From: CAZYFH01 sp965249175
GTDB lineage: Bacteria; Acidobacteriota; Vicinamibacteria; Vicinamibacterales; UBA8438
NCBI GenBank assembly: GCA_965249175.1
Contig: OZ252227.1
Coordinates: 1,674,001 to 1,738,000, forward strand
DNA length: 64,000 nucleotides
Direction of reading: 5' to 3'
Below the pieces are notes generated by a model, which was given only the letters and a program-made list of their open reading frames with translations, had not been told where the DNA came from and made no database searches. A program made the position numbers and the translations under genes. This document shows positions 6,889 through 14,127 of this stretch, one piece after another; the stretch's first letter is position 1, and every line of letters begins with the position of its first letter.

Positions 6889-7253
6889 TGATGGCGGCAC
6901 CGGCCATTGCGGCGCCGACGACGATCCGTGAGCACATCCGCGCCATCTCAGCCGAGGTGGGCCGGTCTGATCTGCTCCCCGATCGTGGCGCTGAGCTGCT
7001 CATGGAAGCGACCGCGCTCATGGGCAACGTGTCGGACGAGATCCGCGCGGCGGATGCGGACTACGCCCTTGTGCTGCTGACGTGTCTGGATGCCAACGAG
7101 GCGGCGAACCGCGCCAAGCTCCGCGCCGAAACCTCACCGGCCTATCAGCGGAAGCGCGAAGCCCACGACACGAACAATCTCCTCGTGGAGATCATCCGCA
7201 GCCTCAAGGTGGTGTTGCGGATGAAAACCGAAGAGATGCGGATGACGCGATGA
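6888..7253 (+). CDS. Hypothetical helical phage protein
   Basis: 121 residues: TIREHIRAISAEVGRSDLLP, RGAELLMEATALMGNVSDEI, DADYALVLLTCLDANEAANR, NNLLVEIIRSLKVVLRMKTE. All-helical pattern without transmembrane segments. Start at the ATG overlapping the previous TGA (an ATG and a GTG lie in tandem). It overlaps the next gene by ATGA. Role unknown; replication-block context. Confidence 0.55.
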   Translation: MMAAPAIAAPTTIREHIRAISAEVGRSDLLPDRGAELLMEATALMGNVSDEIRAADADYALVLLTCLDANEAANRAKLRAETSPAYQRKREAHDTNNLLVEIIRSLKVVLRMKTEEMRMTR

Positions 7254-7411
7254 CGCTCGGTGCCTCTCATCCCGACCTCGCTCGCTGCCCGGCGCCGACG
7301 TGTGGGGAGGAGCGCCTGATCGAGTCCGAGCCGATCGTGGATCCGACGACGGGCAAGGTCCTCGGTCACCGGTGGGTGTGCAACGTCTGCTCGCACACCT
7401 GGACGACGTGA
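7250..7411 (+). CDS. Small zinc-ribbon protein
   Basis: 53 residues with CPAPTCGEE near the N-terminus and WVCNVCSHTW at the C-terminus, a four-Cys zinc ribbon. ATGA overlaps at both ends place it in the early operon. Too small to assign a function; may be a DNA-binding or adaptor protein. Confidence 0.55.
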   Translation: MTLGASHPDLARCPAPTCGEERLIESEPIVDPTTGKVLGHRWVCNVCSHTWTT

Positions 7412-7551
7412 TGTGTAGCCACGGGTTCTATCCCGTCCCGAAGCCGCGCCCACGGGCGTTGGACCGCCTGGCCCGGCACGCCGTGGTAGATGCCCGTTCG
7501 CGCGCATTGGCTGACGCGGTGGCTATTCGGTATCAGCGAGTCACGCGATGA
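7411..7551 (+). CDS. Small basic hypothetical protein
   Basis: 46 residues, MCSHGFYPVPKPRPRALDRL at the N-terminus, then a helix ARSRALADAVAIRYQRVTR. Its ATG overlaps the previous TGA by one base and its own stop overlaps the HNH gene start. Supported mainly by this tight coupling. Confidence 0.4.
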   Translation: MCSHGFYPVPKPRPRALDRLARHAVVDARSRALADAVAIRYQRVTR

Positions 7552-8108
7552 CCGTGGAGGAGTTCGCCGTTACGGCGTCCGAGTTGTCCTGCTGTCAATG
7601 CAACCGGGCGGGGCTCGAGACTGAGCACAACCCGAACAACAACGGCCTGCTTGTTGTCTGCCCTCATTGCGGGTGCAAGCGCCCCCTTGGGTCGATGCTC
7701 TATCTGAAACAGAACGCGAAGCGTCAGAAGCGTCGCCCGCCGGCTCCGCACGAACTCAATGAAGTGTGGGAGTTGTTCGGCAACGTCTGCGCGATGTGCG
7801 GGGCGCCCCGTGCCGCGCTCGAAGTCCTTGGTATCGGTCGACAAGCGCATCACGTGATGCCGTACGCCCAGCACGAGCATCGCGGACCCCTCATTCCTCT
7901 CTGTAGTCCCTGTCACGAAACGGCCACGGCGCGGCAGCGGGTCTTTTGGTGGTGGCATCGTCGATTCGAGGGCGCGCATGGCGAATCCGTTTCTCACCGC
8001 AGCGCTGGGCTATCACCAACTCGGCTACGCCCCCATCCCGTGCAGTCCGAGGGACAAGCGCCCGATCGTGCCGTGGAAGCCGTTTCAGACGGACATGCCG
8101 AGCACTGA
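7548..8108 (+). CDS. HNH-type nuclease with N-terminal zinc ribbon
   Basis: 186 residues as read. Residues 15-45 carry a zinc ribbon (CCQCNRAGL, CPHCGCKRP). Residues 65-130 look like an HNH module: VCAMCG, then QAHHVMPYAQHEHRGPLIPL and CSPCHETATARQ, with paired Cys and a His-His core. HNH proteins of phages cut or nick DNA. The last 40 residues overlap the start of the primase-helicase by 131 bp in another frame and are probably non-native. Either the stop has been lost or the two genes truly overlap. Confidence 0.6.
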   Translation: MTVEEFAVTASELSCCQCNRAGLETEHNPNNNGLLVVCPHCGCKRPLGSMLYLKQNAKRQKRRPPAPHELNEVWELFGNVCAMCGAPRAALEVLGIGRQAHHVMPYAQHEHRGPLIPLCSPCHETATARQRVFWWWHRRFEGAHGESVSHRSAGLSPTRLRPHPVQSEGQAPDRAVEAVSDGHAEH

Positions 8109-9603
8109 CCAGCTGCACGCGTGGTGGCAGCAGACACCGGACGCCAATGTGGCGCTCGTCCTTGGCCGTGGCAAGTTCGCAGTTGACCTGGATGGTGGGG
8201 CAGACGCGGAAGCGCTCCTCGCTTCCCGTGGCATCGCCTTACCACCGGCTGCACCGCGCAGTCAGACAGGCAATGGGCAGCACGTGTTTCTGAGTGCTTA
8301 CACGCCCATCCCGGATCGTGTCGCCATGTTGTCGACAGACGGCGAGAAACCGCAAGTCGACATTCGTGGCGTGGGGATCGTGGTGGTGCCCCCGTCCATT
8401 CATCCAAACGGTGCGACGTACGCCTGGATCACACCGCTGTCGGACAAGCCCCCCCCTGCGCCGCTGGCGCTGACAGATCTCATTGCGACATCGGGCGGAC
8501 TCGTCACGTCCACCACGGACTCCACTGTTCCGACCGGGCGGTTCTGGGTCGCAGATGCGCTCCGCGGCGTGGGGGAAGGGGTGCGTGACCAGACGTGTAC
8601 GCGCCTCGCCGGCTATTTCCTCAACAAGGGGATCGAGCTCGAGACGGTCGTAGCCGTGTTGACGGCCTCATTTGCTCAGGCGTGCGACCCACCGTTTGAC
8701 CCGCGCGACGTCGAGAAGTGTGTGCGCTCGATCGCGCGACGAGATGCCGGGGACACTGACCGGACGGTCGGGGTGCAACACGTGGGCGACGTGCTGGCTG
8801 CCCTCTCTGATGCACTCGCACGCGGGCCGGCACCGACGTTGTCCACACCGTTCCCGACGCTTAATCACTTTCTGACCGGAGGGTTTTCTCCGGGCGAGTT
8901 GATCTATCTGGGCGCGCGCCCTGGTGTCGGCAAGACCGCGCTCGGCTTGGAACTCGCCCGATGGGCCGCCAAGAAGGGCACCGGGGCGGTGCTCGTCGTG
9001 AGCCGCGAAATGACCAATCTCGCGCTGGGGCGGCGGCTCGTCGCGCAGGATGGCCGTATTCGGGCGAGCGCGTTGAAGCGCAGCGATCTGACCGACACGG
9101 AACGCTGGACGCTCGAGCAGAGCATCACGCGGCTGCGTGGCCTCCCGCTCTGGTTCACCGATGAGGCAGTGAGCTTTGGTGAAATCGAGACGCTGGTGAC
9201 GTCCCTGGCCGACGAAGCCACGCTCGCCCTGGTGGTCGTCGACTACCTCCAACTCGTGCGCGCGTCCTCCGCCATCAAGGAGCGACGGCACCAGGTCGAG
9301 GCCATCAGCCAGGGGCTCAAGACGCTAGCGCTCAAGTACGAGGTGCCCGTGCTGTGCCTGTCATCACTCTCGCGCGGTGCGGCGGACGAGCGCGGCCGCC
9401 CACCTACCCTGGCCTCGTTACGGGAGTCAGGCGAGCTCGAGCACGACGCGGATGTGATCCTCCTGCTCCACCGGCAGTACCAGGACGCTGACACCCAATG
9501 CCTTATCGCCAAGAACCGAGACGGCCGCATCGGATCGGTGCGGTTGCTGTTCCGTGACGAGTACGTCGCCTTCGATGAGTACGCGGCAGATGACGACCGC
9601 TAG
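7978..9603 (+). CDS. Fused primase-polymerase / DnaB-type replicative helicase
   Basis: 541 residues. The N-terminal 200 residues are a bifunctional primase-polymerase domain: start FLTAALGYHQLGYAPIPC, acidic VDLD at 69-72, GNGQHVF (98-104), VDIRG (127-131) and PPSIHPNG (138-145). A linker helix region leads to a RecA-like DnaB helicase domain from about residue 280: Walker A GARPGVGKTA (312-321), Walker B VVVDYLQ (Asp422), then LASLRESGELEHDADVILLL. The protein should lay primers and unwind the phage origin with one polypeptide. It directly precedes the DUF1376 initiator, overlapping by 14 bp. Confidence 0.88.
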   Translation: MANPFLTAALGYHQLGYAPIPCSPRDKRPIVPWKPFQTDMPSTDQLHAWWQQTPDANVALVLGRGKFAVDLDGGADAEALLASRGIALPPAAPRSQTGNGQHVFLSAYTPIPDRVAMLSTDGEKPQVDIRGVGIVVVPPSIHPNGATYAWITPLSDKPPPAPLALTDLIATSGGLVTSTTDSTVPTGRFWVADALRGVGEGVRDQTCTRLAGYFLNKGIELETVVAVLTASFAQACDPPFDPRDVEKCVRSIARRDAGDTDRTVGVQHVGDVLAALSDALARGPAPTLSTPFPTLNHFLTGGFSPGELIYLGARPGVGKTALGLELARWAAKKGTGAVLVVSREMTNLALGRRLVAQDGRIRASALKRSDLTDTERWTLEQSITRLRGLPLWFTDEAVSFGEIETLVTSLADEATLALVVVDYLQLVRASSAIKERRHQVEAISQGLKTLALKYEVPVLCLSSLSRGAADERGRPPTLASLRESGELEHDADVILLLHRQYQDADTQCLIAKNRDGRIGSVRLLFRDEYVAFDEYAADDDR

Positions 9604-10396
9604 CAAGCCCTCGCCCGCCTTTCGCTTCTACGCCAAGGACTGGCTGACCTCGGAGCGTGTGCGTCTGATGGGGGCGGAGGCCCGCGGCTACTACATGGAC
9701 CTGCTGAGCCACGCATGGCTCCAGCAGGGGCTCCCCGTCGCGCTCCGGGACATCGCAGCCCTCTTAGGTGTCGCCCCGCGAAAGATGACCCGGCTGTGGT
9801 CCTCCATCGGTCCCTTGTGGGTGGAGCGCGCGGGGCGCCTCATCAATGAGCGACAGGAACTCGAGCGGGACAAAGAGCGCGCGTATCGCGATCGGCAACG
9901 TGGTGCCGCGGGTAAGCGATGGCATACCCGTGGCAGTCCCACGGAAACACCCACGGGAGTCCCACGGGATAAGCCATGGGAATCCCTTTCGGTACCGGTA
10001 CCGGTACCAAACGGCGGTGTACCGCCGTTATCCGCCTCGGCCCGAAGCAACCGACCGGTGTTCTCGGGGCAACGTCTCGTTGTCTTTGAGTGGATGTATG
10101 ACGATGCGCGCCGCATGTTGGGTCCTCTCACGGGGAACTTCCACCTGGACAAGTGGTTCTACGCGCTCGATGCGGAGCTCGTGACGACCCAGGTGGTGAT
10201 CCCTAAACGGGACGGTGGACGGTGGTTTTCGGAGCAACTTCTGGCCGAAGTTCAGCGCCGCGGTTTACCACTGTCTGGTGCTGGGGATGCGCCAACCAAT
10301 GTCGCCCACGCGTGGCTATGCAAGACGTGTGGAGATGTTCACGAGGGGACGGCGACGCAGGAGGCTGGCAGGACGTGCCTGGCGGTCAAGACATGA
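9590..10396 (+). CDS. DUF1376-type replication initiator protein
   Basis: 268 residues from ATG 9590 (9578 is also possible). Residues 8-90 match DUF1376: FRFYAKDWLTSERVRLMGAE, GYYMDLLSHAWLQQGLPVAL, LLGVAPRKMTRLWSSIGPLW. This winged-helix domain is common in phage O-like initiators and DnaT/DnaD-type loaders. The middle (residues 115-145) is low complexity and is encoded by iteron-like DNA repeats. The C-terminus carries CKTCGDVHEG, a possible zinc knuckle. By position after the helicase it probably marks the origin and loads the helicase, as lambda O does. Confidence 0.7.
   Translation: MTTASKPSPAFRFYAKDWLTSERVRLMGAEARGYYMDLLSHAWLQQGLPVALRDIAALLGVAPRKMTRLWSSIGPLWVERAGRLINERQELERDKERAYRDRQRGAAGKRWHTRGSPTETPTGVPRDKPWESLSVPVPVPNGGVPPLSASARSNRPVFSGQRLVVFEWMYDDARRMLGPLTGNFHLDKWFYALDAELVTTQVVIPKRDGGRWFSEQLLAEVQRRGLPLSGAGDAPTNVAHAWLCKTCGDVHEGTATQEAGRTCLAVKT
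9927..10029 (+). other. Candidate phage replication origin inside the initiator gene
   Basis: Nine-base repeats start at 9927 (CCCGTGGCA), 9938 (CCCACGGAA), 9950 (CCCACGGGA), 9961 (CCCACGGGA) and 9973 (GCCATGGGA), spaced 11-12 bp, one helical turn. Because the spacing is not a multiple of three throughout, the repeats fall in different reading frames, so protein repetition does not explain them. Three tandem GGTACC follow (9991-10008), then a perfect 9-bp inverted repeat AACGGCGGT-GT-ACCGCCGTT (10010-10029). Iterons within the initiator gene are the lambda O/ori arrangement. Confidence 0.45.
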
Positions 10397-10557
10397 CGCC
10401 GCAGACGGTGAGCCAGGACGTGTGGTAAGTGGAGGCAGGGAATGACGACGGTGGGGAACACGACATGACCGTTCACGCTGGGACCATGACCGTGGATCGT
10501 GGACCGCACGCCGGGACGTGCTCGGGTCGCGCGGGAGCGCGGACACAGGGTGTCGCG

Positions 10558-11391
10558 GTGAAGCTGTCGATGCCGACGCGAAAGTCGCGTATTCCAGGCT
10601 GGCTGCGTCGGCGTGGCTATGACGGCCTCTGGAACGATGGGCCTGGAGGGTGCGCGTGCGAGCTGGGTGACCTGGAGCCGTGCGGTGAGATGCAGCCTGA
10701 GTGCCGCCCCGGCGACAAGGTGCCGTGCCCTGGACCGAACGATGAGAATGGCGGATGCGACCTCGGATGCCCGCCGTGGCCAGCGGGTTGGCATATCGCA
10801 CTGCGCGCGGACGAGTCGGCGCTTCTGTCGCTCTATCGCGCCAACCGTCGGTATGCAGGGGAGGAGTCCTCAGGATCTCTTGCTCGCGTTCGAACGCGCG
10901 CAGCAGCCTGCACGGGTAGATGCTGGCCCCGTGGGGAGAGTCCTGACGGTGTCCCAACACAACCAGCAGATGCGCGACAACCTGGAGGAGCCGACGGATG
11001 GCTGAGCCCACGCCGGGACCGTGGCGATCGGAGAGTCCGTATGTCTCGGTGGCGGCTGGTGAGCACCGAAAGATCTGCCGCCCCTCGTGGACGCGCAGAC
11101 TACTGTGACGCACCAGCCGACGATCACTGCGGCGAGGGCCGCTGCCAGGGCCGCCGCCGGGGCCGCCGCCGGGGCCGCCGCCGAGGGCCGCCGCCGGGTA
11201 CGCCGCCAGGGCCGTCGCCTGGGCCGTCGCCTGGGCCGCCGCCGGGGACGCCGCCAGGGACGCCGCCAGGGACGCGCTACAGCCGACGACTGCCACGCTG
11301 CCACGCTGCAACGCTCGGCGCTCGACTTGGTCGACCGCATGCTGGCGGAGACAGCGAGCGCCACGCCGGCACCGGAGGACGAGTGGCATGA
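10558..11391 (+). CDS. Cys-rich hypothetical phage protein, C-terminal part doubtful
   Basis: From GTG 10558 the first 100 residues look genuine: RIPGWLRRRGYDGLWNDGPG, then CACELGDLEPCGEMQPECRP and DLGCPPWPAGWHIALRADES. Short phage proteins with the GYDGLY..CACxLxDLxPCG pattern are common, function unknown; the Cys pairs suggest metal binding. After about 10860 the frame has no stop until 11391, is Arg/Pro-rich and overlaps three better-looking small ORFs, so the true end is probably lost through a frameshift. Confidence 0.4.
   Translation: MKLSMPTRKSRIPGWLRRRGYDGLWNDGPGGCACELGDLEPCGEMQPECRPGDKVPCPGPNDENGGCDLGCPPWPAGWHIALRADESALLSLYRANRRYAGEESSGSLARVRTRAAACTGRCWPRGESPDGVPTQPADARQPGGADGWLSPRRDRGDRRVRMSRWRLVSTERSAAPRGRADYCDAPADDHCGEGRCQGRRRGRRRGRRRGPPPGTPPGPSPGPSPGPPPGTPPGTPPGTRYSRRLPRCHAATLGARLGRPHAGGDSERHAGTGGRVA
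10853..11005 (+). CDS. Small hypothetical phage protein
   Basis: 50 residues, MQGRSPQDLLLAFERAQQPA then VGRVLTVSQHNQQMRDNLEE. Helical, plausible composition, stop overlaps the next ATG. It lies in a different frame from the 10558 ORF. No function recognised. Confidence 0.4.
   Translation: MQGRSPQDLLLAFERAQQPARVDAGPVGRVLTVSQHNQQMRDNLEEPTDG
10998..11108 (+). CDS. Very small hypothetical phage protein
   Basis: 36 residues beginning MAEPTPGPWRSESPYVSVAA. The TPGPWR opening followed by a short strand is a pattern I have seen in small phage proteins of unknown role. It overlaps its neighbours by a few bases. Confidence 0.35.
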   Translation: MAEPTPGPWRSESPYVSVAAGEHRKICRPSWTRRLL

Positions 11392-11401
11392 ACGACCTTG
11401 A
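11087..11401 (+). CDS. Hypothetical protein containing a 12-bp repeat tract
   Basis: 104 residues from GTG 11087. The ends look real (VDAQTTVTHQPTITAARAAA; SALDLVDRMLAETASATPAP). The middle, encoded by 12-bp tandem repeats, reads first as Ala-rich AAARAAAGAAAG and then as Arg-rich RRLGRRLGRRRGRRQGRRQG. In the shifted frame the second half would read ARAVAWAVAWAAAGDAARDA, a much more natural Ala-rich helix, so two compensating indels inside the repeats are likely. It overlaps the next gene by 14 bp. Confidence 0.4.
   Translation: MDAQTTVTHQPTITAARAAARAAAGAAAGAAAEGRRRVRRQGRRLGRRLGRRRGRRQGRRQGRATADDCHAATLQRSALDLVDRMLAETASATPAPEDEWHERP
11141..11275 (+). repeat. 12-bp GC-rich tandem repeat tract
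   Basis: About eleven degenerate units of the type GGGCCGCCGCCG, with sub-blocks GGGCCGTCGCCT (twice) and GGGACGCCGCCA (three times). Period 12 keeps the reading frame in four-codon steps. Such tracts are prone to slippage and assembly collapse. Confidence 0.75.
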
Positions 11402-11675
11402 GGCCGCGCTGGAGATCATCGATGAGCGTGACCGTGGCGAACCGTTCCGGTGTGATGTGGAGTGGGATGGGACGTTGTTATGTAAGCCGCATCAGTGTGA
11501 GAGGGGGATTGGTCACTTCGGTCCCCACATATGCAGTTGTGGGATGCATCGCCGAGTGTCCAATCACGATAGTGCTTTCCGTCTGCGCAAGTTCGTCAAT
11601 CCCTCGGCGTCAACGGGCGCGGGCAGCCCTGGCCGACATCGAGCAGTACTTCGTCGATGTCGCGTCGTGGAATGA
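11388..11675 (+). CDS. Small Cys/His-containing hypothetical protein
   Basis: Up to 95 residues. The first 60 look genuine: MNDLEAALEIIDERDRGEPF, CDVEWDGTLLCKPHQCERGI, HFGPHICSCGMHRR. Several Cys and His in HxC, HxCxC spacing suggest a zinc site. The last 30 residues are of poor composition and overlap a degenerate deoxyribosyltransferase-like frame. Function unknown. Confidence 0.45.
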   Translation: MNDLEAALEIIDERDRGEPFRCDVEWDGTLLCKPHQCERGIGHFGPHICSCGMHRRVSNHDSAFRLRKFVNPSASTGAGSPGRHRAVLRRCRVVE

Positions 11676-11843
11676 CAACGCCACGGCGCGCCAGGAAGGC
11701 TGCGACCCGATCGCTGCACGCACGTCCTGCTGCTGCCGCGCTGGGAGACGAGTCCGGGCGCGGTGGCCGAGCGGGACTATGCGCTGCGCATCGGTAAACC
11801 GGTCATCACGTCCCTGGATGCGCCGGAGGCCGATGCCGGATAA
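11623..11843 (+). pseudogene. Frameshifted deoxyribosyltransferase-like (DUF4406-type) fragment
   Basis: One frame reads ALADIEQYFVDVASWNDNAT to about 11715. The adjacent frame then continues CTHVLLLPRWETSPGAVAER, then ALRIGKPVITSLDAPEADAG and TAA at 11843. The LLLPxWExSxGAxAE block followed by a Gly-Lys-Pro-Val strand matches the C-terminal half of phage DUF4406/nucleoside deoxyribosyltransferase-like proteins. The parts are joined only by a frameshift near 11716 and no N-terminal nucleotide-binding strand is evident, so it is probably non-functional. Confidence 0.4.
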
Positions 11844-11903
11844 CTGGCGTTCGGGGCTCCGTCGTCGCCAATGAAGACGTCTCAGGATTGCGAACAAGCA
11901 GCC

Positions 11904-12104
11904 ATGACGCGCACGGAGGCGATCCAATCAGCCCTCATTCGCTGGTTGGACACGAATAGCGCCCAGATTGATGCGATGCGCCGCGGCGAGAAACTCGCCC
12001 TCGAGGTGATCTGTCAGTCGGGTGGGGTGCGGTGTGATCCCCTTGTGCGCGGGGTCGTTCAGAGCCCCTTGTCGCAGATCGGGCGGCAACGAGTGGTAGA
12101 ATAG
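11904..12104 (+). CDS. Hypothetical phage protein, last gene before the terminator
   Basis: 66 residues from ATG 11904 (ATG 11871 is also in frame): MTRTEAIQSALIRWLDTNSA, IDAMRRGEKLALEVICQSGG. Small helical protein with a basic C-terminus. No family recognised. It ends 43 nt before a strong terminator, so it closes the early transcript. Confidence 0.5.
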   Translation: MTRTEAIQSALIRWLDTNSAQIDAMRRGEKLALEVICQSGGVRCDPLVRGVVQSPLSQIGRQRVVE

Positions 12105-12146
12105 TCGGCGGACACACAACTTCATAGGTCACGGGCCTGACACGAG

Positions 12147-12186
12147 ACGCCCGGTTCTCTCACCGCGAGAGGGCCGGGCGTTTTTT
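12147..12186 (+). terminator. Rho-independent terminator ending the early region
   Basis: A hairpin with arms starting ACGCCCGG and ending CCGGGCGT, extended by CTCTC/GAGAG, is followed by six T (12181-12186). It separates the replication block from the cargo/lysis genes. Confidence 0.9.
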
Positions 12187-12219
12187 GTTCGCGGAGGCCC
12201 CACCCCAAGGAGACAAGAG

Positions 12220-12735
12220 ATGAGCAGACACCGTATCACCGGCCTCGTCGTGGGGCTCGGGGTGCTGGCGCTGGCGGGCCCGGCCGCCGCTCAGAGCCTC
12301 GGCGTGGGCGGCGCGGCGTCGGCGACGCACGTCGGCGGCATGGCGGTCGCTGACCACGGTGGGGGGTGGGTCGCGTTCGACCGGCCGCTCTCGCCGCACG
12401 TCTCGCTGGGCGGCTCGCTCGGCCTCGTCAGTGGCGCCCGCACGTACTGGGAGTCGCAGGCCCGGACGTACGTGCGGTTCACGGGAGGCGACGGGCCGGT
12501 GCGGCCCTATGCGCAGTACAGCGTCGGGCTGGGGCGGCGGCATACCACGACCGCGGCGGAGGCCCTGACGTCGACCGTCGGCTACGCGGGTCCGGGCGGC
12601 GGGCTGCTGTTCACCATCGGGACGACGCCCTGGTCGCTGATCACCGGCGTCGATCTGTCCGGGCCCCGCCTGGGCGGCTTCACGGCGACCGAGGACCTCC
12701 GGGTCACGGTGGGGTTTGTGCGGAGCCTGCGATGA
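12220..12735 (+). CDS. Exported beta-barrel-like protein
   Basis: 171 residues with a clear Sec signal peptide (RHRITGLVVGLGVLALAGPA, cleavage after AAAQ). The mature part alternates hydrophobic and polar residues with Gly/Tyr turns (FDRPLSPHVSLGGSLGLVSG, RPYAQYSVGLG), and the last strand ends TVGFVRSLR, as in small outer-membrane barrels. AAGGAGAC precedes the ATG. It is the first gene after the terminator. A phage-borne surface protein could alter the lysogen envelope; that role is inferred. Confidence 0.6.
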   Translation: MSRHRITGLVVGLGVLALAGPAAAQSLGVGGAASATHVGGMAVADHGGGWVAFDRPLSPHVSLGGSLGLVSGARTYWESQARTYVRFTGGDGPVRPYAQYSVGLGRRHTTTAAEALTSTVGYAGPGGGLLFTIGTTPWSLITGVDLSGPRLGGFTATEDLRVTVGFVRSLR

Positions 12736-13529
12736 CCCCAGCGATGACACATACGGGGGCCTATGTGTCGGGCGTGCTGATCGCCTGCGTGCTGGCAGGC
12801 TGTCAGCGGGGCAATCCGCTGGAGCCGACGCCGCCGCTCCTCCCGGAGCTGCCGGGGCACACCGAGCGCGACCACACGGGCCGCGACCACGACCACCCCG
12901 TGCTGACCGTCACGATTCGGTGCGAGACGCACGACTGCGCCAGCCTGCGGCCCCGCGCGCGCGTCACGCTGCGGGCCACGGTGACCGGCGATGGCAGCGG
13001 CCACTACGGCTATCGGTGGTCGGCGAGTGCCGGCACGCTCTACGGCTCGCCCGGCCGCGACGGCACCATGCGCTGGGTGGCGCCCCGGCAGGCGGGGCCA
13101 CACTACGTGACCGTGCTCGTGTCGGACACCGTGCTGACCGAGATGCTCCCCGTCGAGGAAGAGATCACGGTCGTGGTCGCCGCCGACCCGGAGCCGGACC
13201 CCGATTCCGATCCAGACTCGACGGCTCCGGCCGCCTTGACGGTGACGGCGTCGCCGGCGACGGTGGCGGCCGGCGGGCTGGCCGTGTACCTGCGCGCCAA
13301 TCAGCCCGCGCGGTGGACGCGGCGTACGGGGGCCGTGACGGGCTTCTGGTGTGTCACGGGGCCCGACACGGCCTGTAAGGGCACGGACGACACCGGCGCC
13401 CAGGCGGGCCGCGAGGTCCGGTGGCGGGCCGACTCGACGTCGCCCGCCGGCATGGCCGTCTTTCAGGCGACCGCCGGCGGTCAGTCACGCACGGTCACGG
13501 TGACCGTGACGATTGCAGACGGCGGGTGA
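12732..13529 (+). CDS. Lipoprotein with Ig-like/beta domains
   Basis: 265 residues, ATGA overlap with the barrel gene. A lipoprotein signal (VSGVLIACVLAGC, lipobox LAGC) is followed by a His/Asp-rich linker (HTERDHTGRDHDHP). Two strand-rich regions (LRATVTGDGSGHYGYRWSAS and the C-terminal TVTASPATVAAGG part ending SRTVTVTVTIADGG) flank an Asp-rich spacer DPEPDPDSDPDS. It looks like a surface-displayed Ig-like protein made together with the barrel. Confidence 0.6.
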   Translation: MTPAMTHTGAYVSGVLIACVLAGCQRGNPLEPTPPLLPELPGHTERDHTGRDHDHPVLTVTIRCETHDCASLRPRARVTLRATVTGDGSGHYGYRWSASAGTLYGSPGRDGTMRWVAPRQAGPHYVTVLVSDTVLTEMLPVEEEITVVVAADPEPDPDSDPDSTAPAALTVTASPATVAAGGLAVYLRANQPARWTRRTGAVTGFWCVTGPDTACKGTDDTGAQAGREVRWRADSTSPAGMAVFQATAGGQSRTVTVTVTIADGG

Positions 13530-13530
13530 G

Positions 13531-14127
13531 GTGGTCGTGCGGAGATCAAAGACAACGGCGACGGTGAGGCGGGGCCGCTGGCGACCCTGGGCACGCGGCC
13601 TTGGCGTCGTGGTGGTCGGCGGCGTGTGCCTCGGGGCCACGCCGCCGACCCCCCACTGGCGCGGCCTGGTCGTGGCGCCGGAGGTGCGCTGCGCCCCCTA
13701 CGACGCCGACGACTATCGCTACCCCGCGTCGGTGGAAGCCCGGATTGTCGCGGCGTTGGGCGGCGTCTATGGCCCCTACACCGGCCGGTGGTTTGCCTCG
13801 CCGCGCGAGACCGACATCGAGCACCTCGTGGCCAGGTCCGAGGCGCACGACAGCGGCCTCTGCGCCGCCGACGCCGCGACCCGGCGGCGGTTCGCCCGCG
13901 ACCTGCGCAACCTGACGCTGGCGGGCCCGACGGTGAACCGGCACCAGAAGCGCGACCAGGACGCGGCCGAGTGGCTGCCCGCGCGGAACCGGTGTTGGTT
14001 CGCCGGGCGGGTGGTCGCGGTGCGGCGGGCGTACGGCTTGACGATCGACCGGCGGGAAGCGGACGCCGTGGAGACCGTGCTGGCCGGCTGCGCGTCCACC
14101 GCGCTCGTGCGCGAGGCCCGGCCGTGA
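13531..14127 (+). CDS. Membrane-anchored or secreted HNH nuclease (DUF1524-like)
   Basis: 198 residues from GTG 13531 (a TTG at 13513 and a GTG at 13537 are alternatives). An N-terminal hydrophobic segment (GLGVVVVGGVCLGA) exports or anchors it. The catalytic part shows DIEHLVARSEAHDSGLCAAD, then RDLRNLTLAGPTVNRHQKRD and AAEWLP, the DxEHxxxxS/N...N...K order of secreted HNH/DUF1524 nucleases. It may degrade DNA outside the cytoplasm, for example incoming DNA or a competitor's. It lies in the cargo block upstream of the lysis genes. Confidence 0.65.
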   Translation: MVVRRSKTTATVRRGRWRPWARGLGVVVVGGVCLGATPPTPHWRGLVVAPEVRCAPYDADDYRYPASVEARIVAALGGVYGPYTGRWFASPRETDIEHLVARSEAHDSGLCAADAATRRRFARDLRNLTLAGPTVNRHQKRDQDAAEWLPARNRCWFAGRVVAVRRAYGLTIDRREADAVETVLAGCASTALVREARP

